The notes below the pieces were generated by a model. It searched no databases, had not been told where the DNA came from, and saw nothing but the letters and a program-made list of their open reading frames with translations. Below, one piece after another: positions 42,728 through 50,932 of a DNA stretch of 64,000 bases. Position numbers and translations under genes: made by a program. The DNA is from Saccharothrix algeriensis (GTDB taxonomy: Bacteria > Actinomycetota > Actinomycetes > Mycobacteriales > Pseudonocardiaceae): assembly GCF_016907655.1 (NCBI RefSeq), contig NZ_JAFBCL010000001.1, positions 1,178,001-1,242,000 of the forward strand, given 5' to 3'. Each line of letters starts with the position of its first letter. Position 1 is the stretch's first letter.

Positions 42728-44041
42728 CTATGAAAGGGTGCTCTGCGCTGCGCGTTCCGCCTTGGCGATGCGCAGCATGGCGCCGCACAAGCCGATCATG
42801 GTGAAGACGAGGCCGGTCGCCACGCCGAAGCCCAGCAGGTCGAAGGTGAAGGAGCCGATGCCTCCCGCGAGCACCCCCGCCAACCCACAGGCGGCCAGGC
42901 CGCGCAGGTGCTCGTCCCCGCTCAGCATCCGCACGCGGATCACCGCGAAGCCGGCGGCGAGGAACATGCCGATCAGCGCGAACAGGCCCAGGTAGCCGTT
43001 CTCGATCAGGGTCAGCAGGAACTGGTTGTCCAGGATCGTGTACTTGGTCGGCAGGAACGTGCTGAAACCGCGGCCCAGCAACGGGTTCAGGTCGATCTGC
43101 TCGGCTGCCGCCGCGTAGTCCGCGGTGCGCGCCTTCACGCTGGGGTCGTCCTCGATGTTGGAGAACATGCCGCGCAGCGTGCCGAACAGCCCCGGCACGA
43201 CCAGGCTGGCGCCGATGAAGAAGCCGCCGCCGACGACCATCGCGGTGATCTTCCGCTTGCGCGGCAGGGTGAGCACCATCACGACGCCGGCGACGACCAT
43301 GGCGAGGATCGCCGTGCGGGACAGCGCGGTCATGGCGCCCAGGCCGACCAGCGCCAGGCAGATCAGCCACCGGACATACGGGGCGCCCTCGTCGCGCGCC
43401 TTGAACACGTAGTGCGCGCCCAGCGGCACGGCCATCGCGCACACCAGGCCGTATTCGATCGGGTGGTTCGTGGTCCCGGTGGGGCGGCGGAAGATGGAGC
43501 GCGACTCCATCACCGCGTAGCCGTTCTCCTGCGCCCGCAGGCCGGGGATGCTCACGTACCCGGCGAGGTCGACGCCCGCGCCGAACTGCACCAAGCCGAC
43601 GAACGCGATCACCGCGGCGCAGCCCAGGATCAGCTTGAGGACCTTGTCCAACCGCTCCCTGGTGCGCACCGCGTCGCAGATGAACACGGCCACGCTGATG
43701 GTGGCCACGATGCGGACGATGCCGGAGTCGGCCGTGGTCAGCTCGTCGGTGGGCAGCCAGCGCCGCGTGGCCACCCCGTAGGTCGCCAGGTGCGCGGCCA
43801 GGTACAGCGCCACGGCCGTGCGCACCACGTTGAGGCCCTTGCCCATGCCGAGCGTGTCGACCATCTGCGTGGCCAGCCACAGCACGCCCAGCAGCAGGGC
43901 GATGACGAGGGCGGGCGGGAGCGTCATGGGCACGAACGACAGCACCAGCCGCGCCGGGATGATCAGCAGGGCGAGGAGGTAGACGCAGACCAGGGTCGCG
44001 CCGTCCGCCCGTTGCCGCACCCGCTGGAGCCGCTCGGTCAA
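42728..44041 (-). CDS. O-antigen ligase/polymerase (Wzy/WaaL) family membrane protein
   Basis: A 437-residue integral membrane protein with about 10-12 helices that polymerises or ligates lipid-linked glycan repeats. The Wzy_C core shows in RPTGTTNHPIEYGLVCAMAV, GLGAMTALSRTAILAMVVAG and LNPLLGRGFSTFLPTKYTIL, then DNQFLLTLIENGYLGLFALI, with the typical large outer loop. The TTG at 44041 shares TTGA with the upstream gene; a GTG at 44020 is a credible alternative. It is coupled to the Wzz-like gene, the usual polymerase and chain-length pair. Confidence 0.9.
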   Translation of the reverse strand: MTERLQRVRQRADGATLVCVYLLALLIIPARLVLSFVPMTLPPALVIALLLGVLWLATQMVDTLGMGKGLNVVRTAVALYLAAHLATYGVATRRWLPTDELTTADSGIVRIVATISVAVFICDAVRTRERLDKVLKLILGCAAVIAFVGLVQFGAGVDLAGYVSIPGLRAQENGYAVMESRSIFRRPTGTTNHPIEYGLVCAMAVPLGAHYVFKARDEGAPYVRWLICLALVGLGAMTALSRTAILAMVVAGVVMVLTLPRKRKITAMVVGGGFFIGASLVVPGLFGTLRGMFSNIEDDPSVKARTADYAAAAEQIDLNPLLGRGFSTFLPTKYTILDNQFLLTLIENGYLGLFALIGMFLAAGFAVIRVRMLSGDEHLRGLAACGLAGVLAGGIGSFTFDLLGFGVATGLVFTMIGLCGAMLRIAKAERAAQSTLS

Positions 44042-45120
44042 GGTCTGTCTTCGGTGTTCGGCCACGCCGGGCCCGGTGCGGGCGGTGGCACGGCGATCTT
44101 CACGGTCCGCTCGCTGGCGGTCGGCTGGGCGTTCGGCTTCACCGCCGGCTGCCCGCCCGGCTGCCCCGCCGGCTTGGCCGCCGGTTGCCCGCTGTGCGGT
44201 CCGGTCGGCTGCCCGCCCTGGCCCGGTTTCCCGCCCTGGCCCGGGTTCTGGTGGGTGGACGGCGGCGGGGCCTGCACCTTGACCGTCTGCTCGCTCGCCG
44301 TGGGCCGGGGGCGGCGGGCGGGCGGGCCCGGCGCCCGGCGCGGCGCGCCGTTGAGCGGTGGCTTGGTCTGGTGGTTGGTGGGCGGGGCCTTCGGCGGGGC
44401 CTCGGCCGGCGCGGCGGCGGGCGGGGTGTCGTCCTCGTCCGGCTCGTCCGGTTCCGCCGCCTCGCCGGCGGCTTCCCGCTCGCGGCGGCGGCGCAGGTGG
44501 TTGAGCACGCTGTCCGAGCCGAAGGTGGCCGCCGTGGTGAGCAGCATGAGCAACACGAACGCCGCGCCCGCGTACCGGACCTTCCCGCCGATCTGCGCCT
44601 CGGCCTCGGTCGGGTTCACGATCACCTGCGAGGTGATGAACGTCGACTCCGGCGCCTTGAGCTTGCGCTGCTGGTCCTCCAGCTCCCTGGTGGCGAACTC
44701 CAGCACCGTGGTGACCATCTTCTCGGCCGCCGCCGGGTCGTCGCCGTCGCCCACCACGAACAGGAACGGGCCGTTCTGCCCGCCGCCGGTGACCGTGTAG
44801 TTCAGCGTCGAGTCCTTGGTGATGCCCAGCCGCTCGCGGGTCTTCGGGTCGGCCAGGATCTGCGACAGGATCTGCGAGGTGGTGGCCAGGCTGCCGTCGA
44901 ACGCCAGCAGCGGGTTGATCTTCACCGCTTCCTCGGGCGTGACCTTCTCCGAGAACGTCCCGCCCGCCGCGGGCGTGGTCAGCACCATCACACCCGAGGA
45001 CTGGTAGCGGGTGGGGATGGACAGGAAGATGCCTGCCGCCACCGCGACGGCGACCACCGCCGACGGCACGGCGATGTACCACCGCCGCCGCAGCGTCCGC
45101 ACGGCGCCCCAGAAATCCAT
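44038..45120 (-). CDS. Wzz/YveK-type chain-length or polysaccharide export protein with Pro/Gln-rich tail
   Basis: A 360-residue membrane protein. Helices lie at about 15-34 and 183-201, flanking an external Wzz domain (YQSSGVMVLTTPAAGG ... FITSQVIVNPTEAEAQIGGK). After residue 215 a cytosolic tail of about 145 residues is rich in Pro, Gly, Gln and Ala and carries PTASEQTVK (273-281) and PTASERTVK (333-341) exactly 60 residues apart. A tyrosine-kinase domain is absent. It should set chain length for the polymerase encoded next, with the tail as a likely docking segment. Divergent from the gene at 45220. Confidence 0.87.
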   Translation of the reverse strand: MDFWGAVRTLRRRWYIAVPSAVVAVAVAAGIFLSIPTRYQSSGVMVLTTPAAGGTFSEKVTPEEAVKINPLLAFDGSLATTSQILSQILADPKTRERLGITKDSTLNYTVTGGGQNGPFLFVVGDGDDPAAAEKMVTTVLEFATRELEDQQRKLKAPESTFITSQVIVNPTEAEAQIGGKVRYAGAAFVLLMLLTTAATFGSDSVLNHLRRRREREAAGEAAEPDEPDEDDTPPAAAPAEAPPKAPPTNHQTKPPLNGAPRRAPGPPARRPRPTASEQTVKVQAPPPSTHQNPGQGGKPGQGGQPTGPHSGQPAAKPAGQPGGQPAVKPNAQPTASERTVKIAVPPPAPGPAWPNTEDRP

Positions 45121-45219
45121 CCGCTCCCCGATCCACGTTTACCCTGAGTGCGTGACCGCAAGGTGTTGCTACTCTGAAATCGGCCGACTCGCGCCCTGTC
45201 GTTACAGGTGGTGATGGAC

Positions 45220-46173
45220 ATGGGCTCGCGACGCGTCGTGCTCGCCGTCGGCGCCATCGTACTGGTCGTGGCGGCGGGTGTCGTGTACGTGACCAGCGTC
45301 GTCCGGCAGCAGCCCGCGGTCCCGGCGGCCTCTGTGGACGCGGACCTGATGTTCGTCGAACTGGCCGACGGCCGCAGCCGGGTGGAGCAGGTGGCGCTGG
45401 CCGACCCGGGCGCCCGCAGCGGCACGGACCTGGCCTGCCAGCGGGTGTACCGGGCCGGTGGGACCACGGTGTGCCTGCGGCTGGCCGGACCGGGCCCGAC
45501 GTACGCGGCGGAGGTGACGCGCGACGACGGGACCGGGCGCACGGTCCCGCTGCCCGGTGTGCCCAGCCGGGCCAAGGTCTCCGCCTCGGGGCAGGTCGTG
45601 TCGTGGACGTCGTTCGTGACCGGCGACTCGTACTCGGTGCCCGGCGGCTTCTCCACGCGGACGGGGTACCTGGACCTGCGCACCGGTGAGGCGGTGGAGT
45701 CGTTGGAGGGCTTCACGGCCGTGGTCGAGGGCAACGTCCACACGGCACAGGACGTGAACTACTGGGGACTGACCGTGGGCGCGGACGACCGGACGTTCTA
45801 CGCGACCCTCGCCTCCGGCGGCTTCACCTGGCTGGTGCGGGGCGACCTGGTGGAGCGCCGGGTCACGTCGCTGCGCCGCGACGCGGAGTGCCCCTCCCTG
45901 TCGCCGGACGGCACGAAGATCGCCTACAAGAAGCGCATCGGCCGCCTGGGCCCGTGGGACCTGGCGGTGCTGGACCTGGCGACGGGCGAGGAGCGGCGGC
46001 TGCCCGGCACCGCGGGCGTCGACGACCAGGCGACCTGGCTGGACGACGAGCGGCTGGCCTTCGCGGCGGTGCCGAGGGGCACGAAGCTCGCGGCGGTCCA
46101 CGTGGTGCCGGCCGACGGCTCGGCCGACGCCCGGCTCCTGGTCCCGGACGCGACCTCGCCCTCGCCCCTCTGA
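45220..46173 (+). CDS. Membrane-anchored TolB-like beta-propeller protein
   Basis: A 317-residue protein. An N-terminal signal-anchor (VVLAVGAIVLVVAAGVVYVT) precedes an extracytoplasmic domain with WD40/TolB-like propeller repeats, such as SLSPDGTKIAYKKRIGRLGP and WDLAVLDLATGEERRLPG. The ATG at 45220 lies 8 nt after AGGTGG; ATG at 45214 and two GTGs just before are alternatives. It is divergent from the Wzz-like gene and convergent with the next glycosyltransferase gene. It may bind or monitor the exported glycan; the role is inferred from position only. Confidence 0.75.
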   Translation: MGSRRVVLAVGAIVLVVAAGVVYVTSVVRQQPAVPAASVDADLMFVELADGRSRVEQVALADPGARSGTDLACQRVYRAGGTTVCLRLAGPGPTYAAEVTRDDGTGRTVPLPGVPSRAKVSASGQVVSWTSFVTGDSYSVPGGFSTRTGYLDLRTGEAVESLEGFTAVVEGNVHTAQDVNYWGLTVGADDRTFYATLASGGFTWLVRGDLVERRVTSLRRDAECPSLSPDGTKIAYKKRIGRLGPWDLAVLDLATGEERRLPGTAGVDDQATWLDDERLAFAAVPRGTKLAAVHVVPADGSADARLLVPDATSPSPL

Positions 46174-46184
46174 CGCCCCTCCGG

Positions 46185-46210
46185 GCGCCGGGCTCCGCGG
46201 GGCCCGGCGC
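46185..46210. terminator. Hairpin terminator between convergent genes
   Basis: GCGCCGGGC-tccgcggg-GCCCGGCGC lies exactly between the TolB-like gene (stop at 46173) and the convergent glycosyltransferase gene (stop at 46211). Confidence 0.75.
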
Positions 46211-47428
46211 TCAGGCGAGCAGTTCCCGCCGGAGCACCTTCTCCAGCTCGTGCCCGGCCGCGTCCCAGGACCGGCCGGACACGCCGGCGGAGGCGTTCTG
46301 GGCCACGGTGGCGAAGTCCGGCGTGGCGACCGCCTCCGACAGGGCCCGCGCCAGGTCGTGCGGCGTGGCGGGCGCGTAGCGGACGTGGTCGTTGTCCAGC
46401 ACGACGCGGTTGTGCGGCGCGTCGTTGACCACAGGCAGGCAGCCGGCGGCCAGCATCTCGTGCGGCACCAGGGAGACGTTGGTCATGGACAGCGACAGGC
46501 CCGCGTAGCAGCGGTTGTAGATGTCGTTGAGCCGGTCGGGCGTCACCAGGCCGTGGTCGACGTGCCGCGGGCCCAGGGAGCCGATCCGCTCGCCGTAGGT
46601 GTGCACGGTGATGTCGGGGTGGCGCTCGGCGAACAGCTCCAGCGCCAGCAGCCCGATCTCGATGGCGCGCCGCGGCGCGAGGCGGCGGGCGTAGAACACG
46701 ACGCCGTCCCGGGCGGTGTTCTCCTTGAGGTGGTAGCGGTCGGTGTCGCAGCCGAAGTCGAACCAGTCGGCGGGCATCCCCGTCTCGGCGCGCAGCTTCT
46801 CGGCCAGGAACCGGCCGGCGGTGAACCCGTGGAAGCCCATCCGGTAGGTGTTCTCCGCCAGCGCGGACAGCCCGCCCACCGGGAAGAACCACGGCTCGTA
46901 GTCCTGCACGAGGTAGAACCGCTTGCCCGCGCACGGGTCGTTGAACGCCGGGTAGGCCGTCATCCACGCCGAGGCGAACACGGCGTGCGCGTCGGCCATG
47001 CCGTCCAGGACGTCGAGCACCGGGCCGCGGAAGCCGGGGTAGGCCGACCGGATCACCGGCTCGTGGTCCACCGCGCGGCTGCCGTAGACGTCGTACAGGT
47101 ACAGCCGGCAGGTGTGGCCCAGCGACTCCAGGTGCGCGATGAGCCGGAACATCGTGGTGTGGCCGCCGGAACCGGGCGCGGGCGGCGTGCTGACCCAGTT
47201 GACGGTCAGCGAGCCGTCGGTCGGGATCGGCGGCACCACGACGGGTCTGCGCTCGCCGATGTCCGCCGCGCGCACGTCCTCCAACCGCACCGGGAACACC
47301 TCGGAGTCCGCGCCGAGCCGCTTCGCCGCGGTGCGCAGCACCCGCGCGCCGAGCTGCCGCACGCCCTCGTCGCGCACGATCCGCGACACCTGGTGCGCGC
47401 GCCGCTGGAACACCTGGACAGCCCTCAC
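46211..47428 (-). CDS. Glycosyltransferase with GT4/rhamnosyltransferase-like GT-B domain
   Basis: A 405-residue transferase. Landmarks are VNWVSTPPAPGSGGHTTMFR (WsaF-like start), FYLVQDYEPWFFPVGGLSAL, ARRLAPRRAIEIGLLALELF and AGLSLSMTNVSLVPHEMLAA, then GCLPVVND. This pattern is found in WsaF-type rhamnosyltransferases of S-layer and surface glycans. The GTG at 47428 shares GTGA with the flippase gene, so it is the last gene of the operon 49922-46211. It probably adds rhamnose or a related 6-deoxyhexose. Confidence 0.88.
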   Translation of the reverse strand: MRAVQVFQRRAHQVSRIVRDEGVRQLGARVLRTAAKRLGADSEVFPVRLEDVRAADIGERRPVVVPPIPTDGSLTVNWVSTPPAPGSGGHTTMFRLIAHLESLGHTCRLYLYDVYGSRAVDHEPVIRSAYPGFRGPVLDVLDGMADAHAVFASAWMTAYPAFNDPCAGKRFYLVQDYEPWFFPVGGLSALAENTYRMGFHGFTAGRFLAEKLRAETGMPADWFDFGCDTDRYHLKENTARDGVVFYARRLAPRRAIEIGLLALELFAERHPDITVHTYGERIGSLGPRHVDHGLVTPDRLNDIYNRCYAGLSLSMTNVSLVPHEMLAAGCLPVVNDAPHNRVVLDNDHVRYAPATPHDLARALSEAVATPDFATVAQNASAGVSGRSWDAAGHELEKVLRRELLA

Positions 47429-48852
47429 GACTTACCCCTCCGGAGCAGACCCAGCGCCTCGTGGCGCAACGGGAAGACGACGGCGGCGTAGGCCGCCAGC
47501 GACAGCGCGCCGCCGATGACCAGGCGCCACAGCGCACCCGGCACGAACCACTGGACGGCTTCCGCGACGGCGACCATGACCACGCCGCCGAGCACCGGCC
47601 GCGCCACGGCCGCGCCCAGCGCCCGCGGGCGCACCCCGTAGGGCCGGAACGCGATCAGGTACGCGGGCACGATGAACACCAGCACGACGACGCTCTGCGC
47701 CAGGGCCACGCCCCGGATGCCGTCCAGGTGCGCGCCCAGCGCCAGCAGCGGCACCAGGGCCACCAGCCACACGAGGTGGATGACCAGGATGGCCCGCGAC
47801 CGCCCGGCGCTGGCCAGGTAGTCGTAGCCCAGCTCCAGCGCGACGCGCAGGGCGCCCAGCAGCACCAGGGCGGCCAGCGCGGCGGCCGTCGGCGCCCACC
47901 GCTCGCCGTACACGGTGCGCACCAGCGGGTCGGCCAGCGCGGCCAGCAGCACGCACGCGGGGACGGTGAACAGCGCCAGCAGCCCCAGTGCGCGCGCGAA
48001 GGTGCGCTGGAACAGGTCCGGGTCGTCGCGCACCTTCGAGAACGCCGCCAGCGACACGCTGCGCACCGGCTGGGAGAACGCGCCCACCGGCCAGTTCGCC
48101 AGGTTCGTCGCCAGCAGGTAGTAGCCCAGCGGCACCGTGCCGAGCACGCTGCCGACGATGATGCCGTCCACGTTCAGCACGCCGAAGACCAGCAGCGACG
48201 CGCCGGCCAGCGGGAGGCCGAAGCCGAGCAGCTCCTTGGCCCGCCCGGGGTCGAACCCGGGCCGGAAGCGCTGCTTGGTGAACGCGAACATCACGACGGC
48301 GGCGGTGAGGTTGGTCGCGATCCGCGACCACGCCAGGCTCCACGCCCCGAAGCCCAGCACCGCCAGCACGACCACCACGGTCGTGCCGACGACGAACGCC
48401 GACGTGTCGGCCGCGAACTTGTGGTCCTGCCGGAACTCCCGCTGCAGCAGCGCGCCCGGCACGGCGGACGCGCCGGCGATGACCAGCGCCACCGACATCA
48501 ACTGGATGACGCCGGTGGCCTGCGGGGTGCCCATGGCCTCCGCGAACCACGGCGCGCCCACCACGCAGATCCCGCACAGCAGGCACCCGGACAGGATCGA
48601 CAGCGTGGTCACCGTCGGCGCGAGCCGCTCGACGGGCTCGTCGGTGCGCACCAGCGCCACGCTCACGCCCATCTCGCTGACGCTGAGCACGATGTTGAGC
48701 ACGACCAGGGCGACGGCGAACACGCCGAACTGCTCGGGCGCGATGAGCCGCGCCAGCAGCACGCCGACGCCGACCTGGGACACCCGCTGCACCAGGCTGT
48801 TGACGGCGCTCCAGCGGATCGCCGAGGTGACCTTGCCCTCCAGGGTGGTCAC
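47425..48852 (-). CDS. Wzx-type oligosaccharide flippase (lipopolysaccharide biosynthesis protein)
   Basis: A 475-residue membrane protein with about 12-14 helices. It opens with TTLEGKVTSAIRWSAVNSLV, then QRVSQVGVGVLLARLIAPEQ and FGVFAVALVVLNIVLSVSEM, the usual Wzx/MATE-like start. It moves lipid-linked repeat units across the membrane for Wzy polymerisation. The GTG at 48852 shares GTGA with the upstream GT2 gene, and its stop shares GTGA with the downstream glycosyltransferase gene. Confidence 0.92.
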   Translation of the reverse strand: MTTLEGKVTSAIRWSAVNSLVQRVSQVGVGVLLARLIAPEQFGVFAVALVVLNIVLSVSEMGVSVALVRTDEPVERLAPTVTTLSILSGCLLCGICVVGAPWFAEAMGTPQATGVIQLMSVALVIAGASAVPGALLQREFRQDHKFAADTSAFVVGTTVVVVLAVLGFGAWSLAWSRIATNLTAAVVMFAFTKQRFRPGFDPGRAKELLGFGLPLAGASLLVFGVLNVDGIIVGSVLGTVPLGYYLLATNLANWPVGAFSQPVRSVSLAAFSKVRDDPDLFQRTFARALGLLALFTVPACVLLAALADPLVRTVYGERWAPTAAALAALVLLGALRVALELGYDYLASAGRSRAILVIHLVWLVALVPLLALGAHLDGIRGVALAQSVVVLVFIVPAYLIAFRPYGVRPRALGAAVARPVLGGVVMVAVAEAVQWFVPGALWRLVIGGALSLAAYAAVVFPLRHEALGLLRRGKS

Positions 48853-49922
48853 TGCCCGCGCCACTTCCAGACCTGCTTGCCCAGCAGGCCCCGGCCGCGC
48901 TTGACCAGGTGCGCGCCGACGAACAACTGCGTGCGGCTGCACAGCGCGGGACCCAGCGCCCTGCGCCGCCGCAACGCCCGGTACTCGGGCAGTCGCTCGG
49001 CGTGCGGGTAGACCCGGCGGGCGAACTCGACCAGCTCCTCGACCGGGATCTCGGCGAGCTTGTCGCGGTCGTAGGCCCGGACCGCCCGCCACAGGGCGTC
49101 CTTGGCGATGGAGCGGTTGGCGAGGTGCTTCAGCCGCGGCGGCAGGTCGGGGTGCTCGGTGAAGAAGCGGTCGAACACGGCCTGCCGCTGCTCCAGGTCG
49201 GCGAAGACCGACGAGAACCGGGTGCGGAACATGCTCTGCTGGTGCACGCGGTAGTACGCGGCGGGCTTGCCGCGCACGTAGCCGATGTCGGAGACCGCCG
49301 CGATCCGCATCCACATCTCCAGGTCCCCCGCGTGCGGCAGGTCGGGCCGGTAGCCGCCGACCTGCTGCTGCACCGACGTGCGCACCACGGCCTCCGGTGA
49401 GGACAGCACGTTCTGCCCGGTGCGGCAGCGGTTCTCGATCCAGTCCACACCGGACCACACCGTGCGCCCGGCGGGCGGTGCGATGATCTTCGGCAGGTCG
49501 GTGCGGCCGGCGGCCCCGTCCTCCTCGCCGACGGTGTAGTAGACCACCCGGCCGTAGACCATGCCGACGCCGGGGTTGGCCTCGAAGACCTCGGCGGCAC
49601 GGGCGAGGGAGCCCGGCGCCAGCAGGTCGTCAGCGGACAGCAACACCGTGTAGTCGGCCTTGGCCCACTCCAGGAGCCCTTCGTTGTAGGTCGCGATGTG
49701 CCCCTGGTTCACCTCGTGCCGCCGGCCCTCGACCCGCGGGTCCCGCATGAGCTCCGCCATCACCTGCGGGGTGTCATCGGTCGAGGTGTCGTCGATGATG
49801 AGCACGCGCACGTCCACACCGGGCTGGTCGAGCACGCTGCGCACACATGCCCGGAGGAACCGCGCGTAGTTGTAGCAGGGGATGACGACGTCGACCGTGG
49901 GTCGTGCCGGGGCTTGAGTCAC
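48849..49922 (-). CDS. Family 2 glycosyltransferase
   Basis: A 357-residue inverting GT-A transferase. The nucleotide-sugar binding start is VDVVIPCYNYARFLRACVRS, the metal region is LLSADDLLAPGSLARAA, and the acceptor-side region is PHAGDLEMWMRIAAVSDIGY. It heads the GT2-flippase-glycosyltransferase operon with overlapping junctions. It diverges from the rhamnosyltransferase-like gene at 50072; the promoter gap holds inverted repeats. The sugar donated is unknown. Confidence 0.92.
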   Translation of the reverse strand: MTQAPARPTVDVVIPCYNYARFLRACVRSVLDQPGVDVRVLIIDDTSTDDTPQVMAELMRDPRVEGRRHEVNQGHIATYNEGLLEWAKADYTVLLSADDLLAPGSLARAAEVFEANPGVGMVYGRVVYYTVGEEDGAAGRTDLPKIIAPPAGRTVWSGVDWIENRCRTGQNVLSSPEAVVRTSVQQQVGGYRPDLPHAGDLEMWMRIAAVSDIGYVRGKPAAYYRVHQQSMFRTRFSSVFADLEQRQAVFDRFFTEHPDLPPRLKHLANRSIAKDALWRAVRAYDRDKLAEIPVEELVEFARRVYPHAERLPEYRALRRRRALGPALCSRTQLFVGAHLVKRGRGLLGKQVWKWRGQ

Positions 49923-49938
49923 GCCCTAGACATCGTCG

Positions 49939-50041
49939 CGGGCGGTGGATCGTTAACCGCCCGCCGGCAGCCGCGGTCGCGGATCGCCCCGCGCCGGCCG
50001 AGATCGTGGTCACCGCGCGGATAACGGCGGGACCGCTATCC
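49939..50041. promoter_or_regulatory. Inverted repeats in the divergent polysaccharide promoter
   Basis: CGGGCGGT ... ACCGCCCG (49939-49963) has perfect 8-bp arms around GGATCGTTA. GGATAACGG-cggga-CCGCTATCC (50019-50041) has 9-bp arms with one mismatch. The GATAACGG half-site resembles those at 40915-40948. They could be operators for the two divergent glycosyltransferase transcripts. Confidence 0.45.
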
Positions 50042-50071
50042 CGATGTACCGGGCAACGGGAAGGGGTCGTG

Positions 50072-50932
50072 ATGGACCACGTCATTCTGACGCGCTTCAA
50101 CCTGCCGTCCGTCGGTGCCGAGAGCATCGTGCGGGCGCGGGAGGGGTGGTTGACCGAGCGCGTCGGGCTGTTCGAGCGGTACTGCCTGCCCTCCGTGCGC
50201 GCGCAGACCTCCCCCGACTTCCGGTGGCTGATCTACTTCGACCCGGAGAGCCCGGAGTGGCTCAAGGACCGCATCCGCGAGCACGGCGACGCGTACACGC
50301 CGGTGTTCCGCGAGCAGGTCAGCCGCGCCGAGCTGGTCGAGGACATCGCGAAGCTGTTCCCCACCAGGGGCGACGGGCTGATCACCACGAACCTGGACAA
50401 CGACGACGGCCTGGCCGCCGACTTCGTGGCGCGCCTGCAGGCCGTGCCGCCGACCGGCCGCCGCACCGCCCTGTACTTGGCCAACGGGTTGGTCAAGAGC
50501 CCCGGCGGGCTGTTCGCCCACCACGACCGGGACAACGCCTTCGCGTCCCTGCGGGAGGGCTGGGACGCGCCGGTCACCTGCTGGGTCGACTGGCACAACC
50601 GGCTGCACCGGCACGCCGAGGTCGTGTCGCTGGGCGGCGCGCCGGGCTGGCTCCAGGTCGTCCACGGCCGCAACGTGAGCAACCGCACGCGCGGCCGGCT
50701 GGTCTCGCCCGCGCCGCACCGCCCGCTGTTCGGCGCGGCCCTGGACGACGTGCCCGAGCCGGACGCCCGCGTGCTGGTCCGCGACCGGTTCGTGGGGCGC
50801 CCGCTGCGGGCCGCCCGCGACGGCGCGCGGCAGGTGGCCAAGACCACGGCGATGCGGGTGCTGGGGCCGGCCGGCTTCGAGAAGGCCAAGAAGGTCATCG
50901 CCGCGCGCGGCCGGGTGAAGTCGCCGAGGTGA
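50072..50932 (+). CDS. Putative rhamnosyltransferase (PF11316-like)
   Basis: A 286-residue cytosolic protein. DHVILTRFNLPSVGAESIVR, FERYCLPSVRAQTSPDFRWL and IYFDPESPEWLKDRIREHG give the characteristic start; TTNLDNDDGLAADFV holds the DxD-like donor site (LDNDDG). GTPF-type membrane helices are absent. GGAAGGGG lies 7 nt before the ATG at 50072. It overlaps the next gene by GTGA. It is likely to add a deoxy sugar to the surface glycan. Confidence 0.86.
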   Translation: MDHVILTRFNLPSVGAESIVRAREGWLTERVGLFERYCLPSVRAQTSPDFRWLIYFDPESPEWLKDRIREHGDAYTPVFREQVSRAELVEDIAKLFPTRGDGLITTNLDNDDGLAADFVARLQAVPPTGRRTALYLANGLVKSPGGLFAHHDRDNAFASLREGWDAPVTCWVDWHNRLHRHAEVVSLGGAPGWLQVVHGRNVSNRTRGRLVSPAPHRPLFGAALDDVPEPDARVLVRDRFVGRPLRAARDGARQVAKTTAMRVLGPAGFEKAKKVIAARGRVKSPR

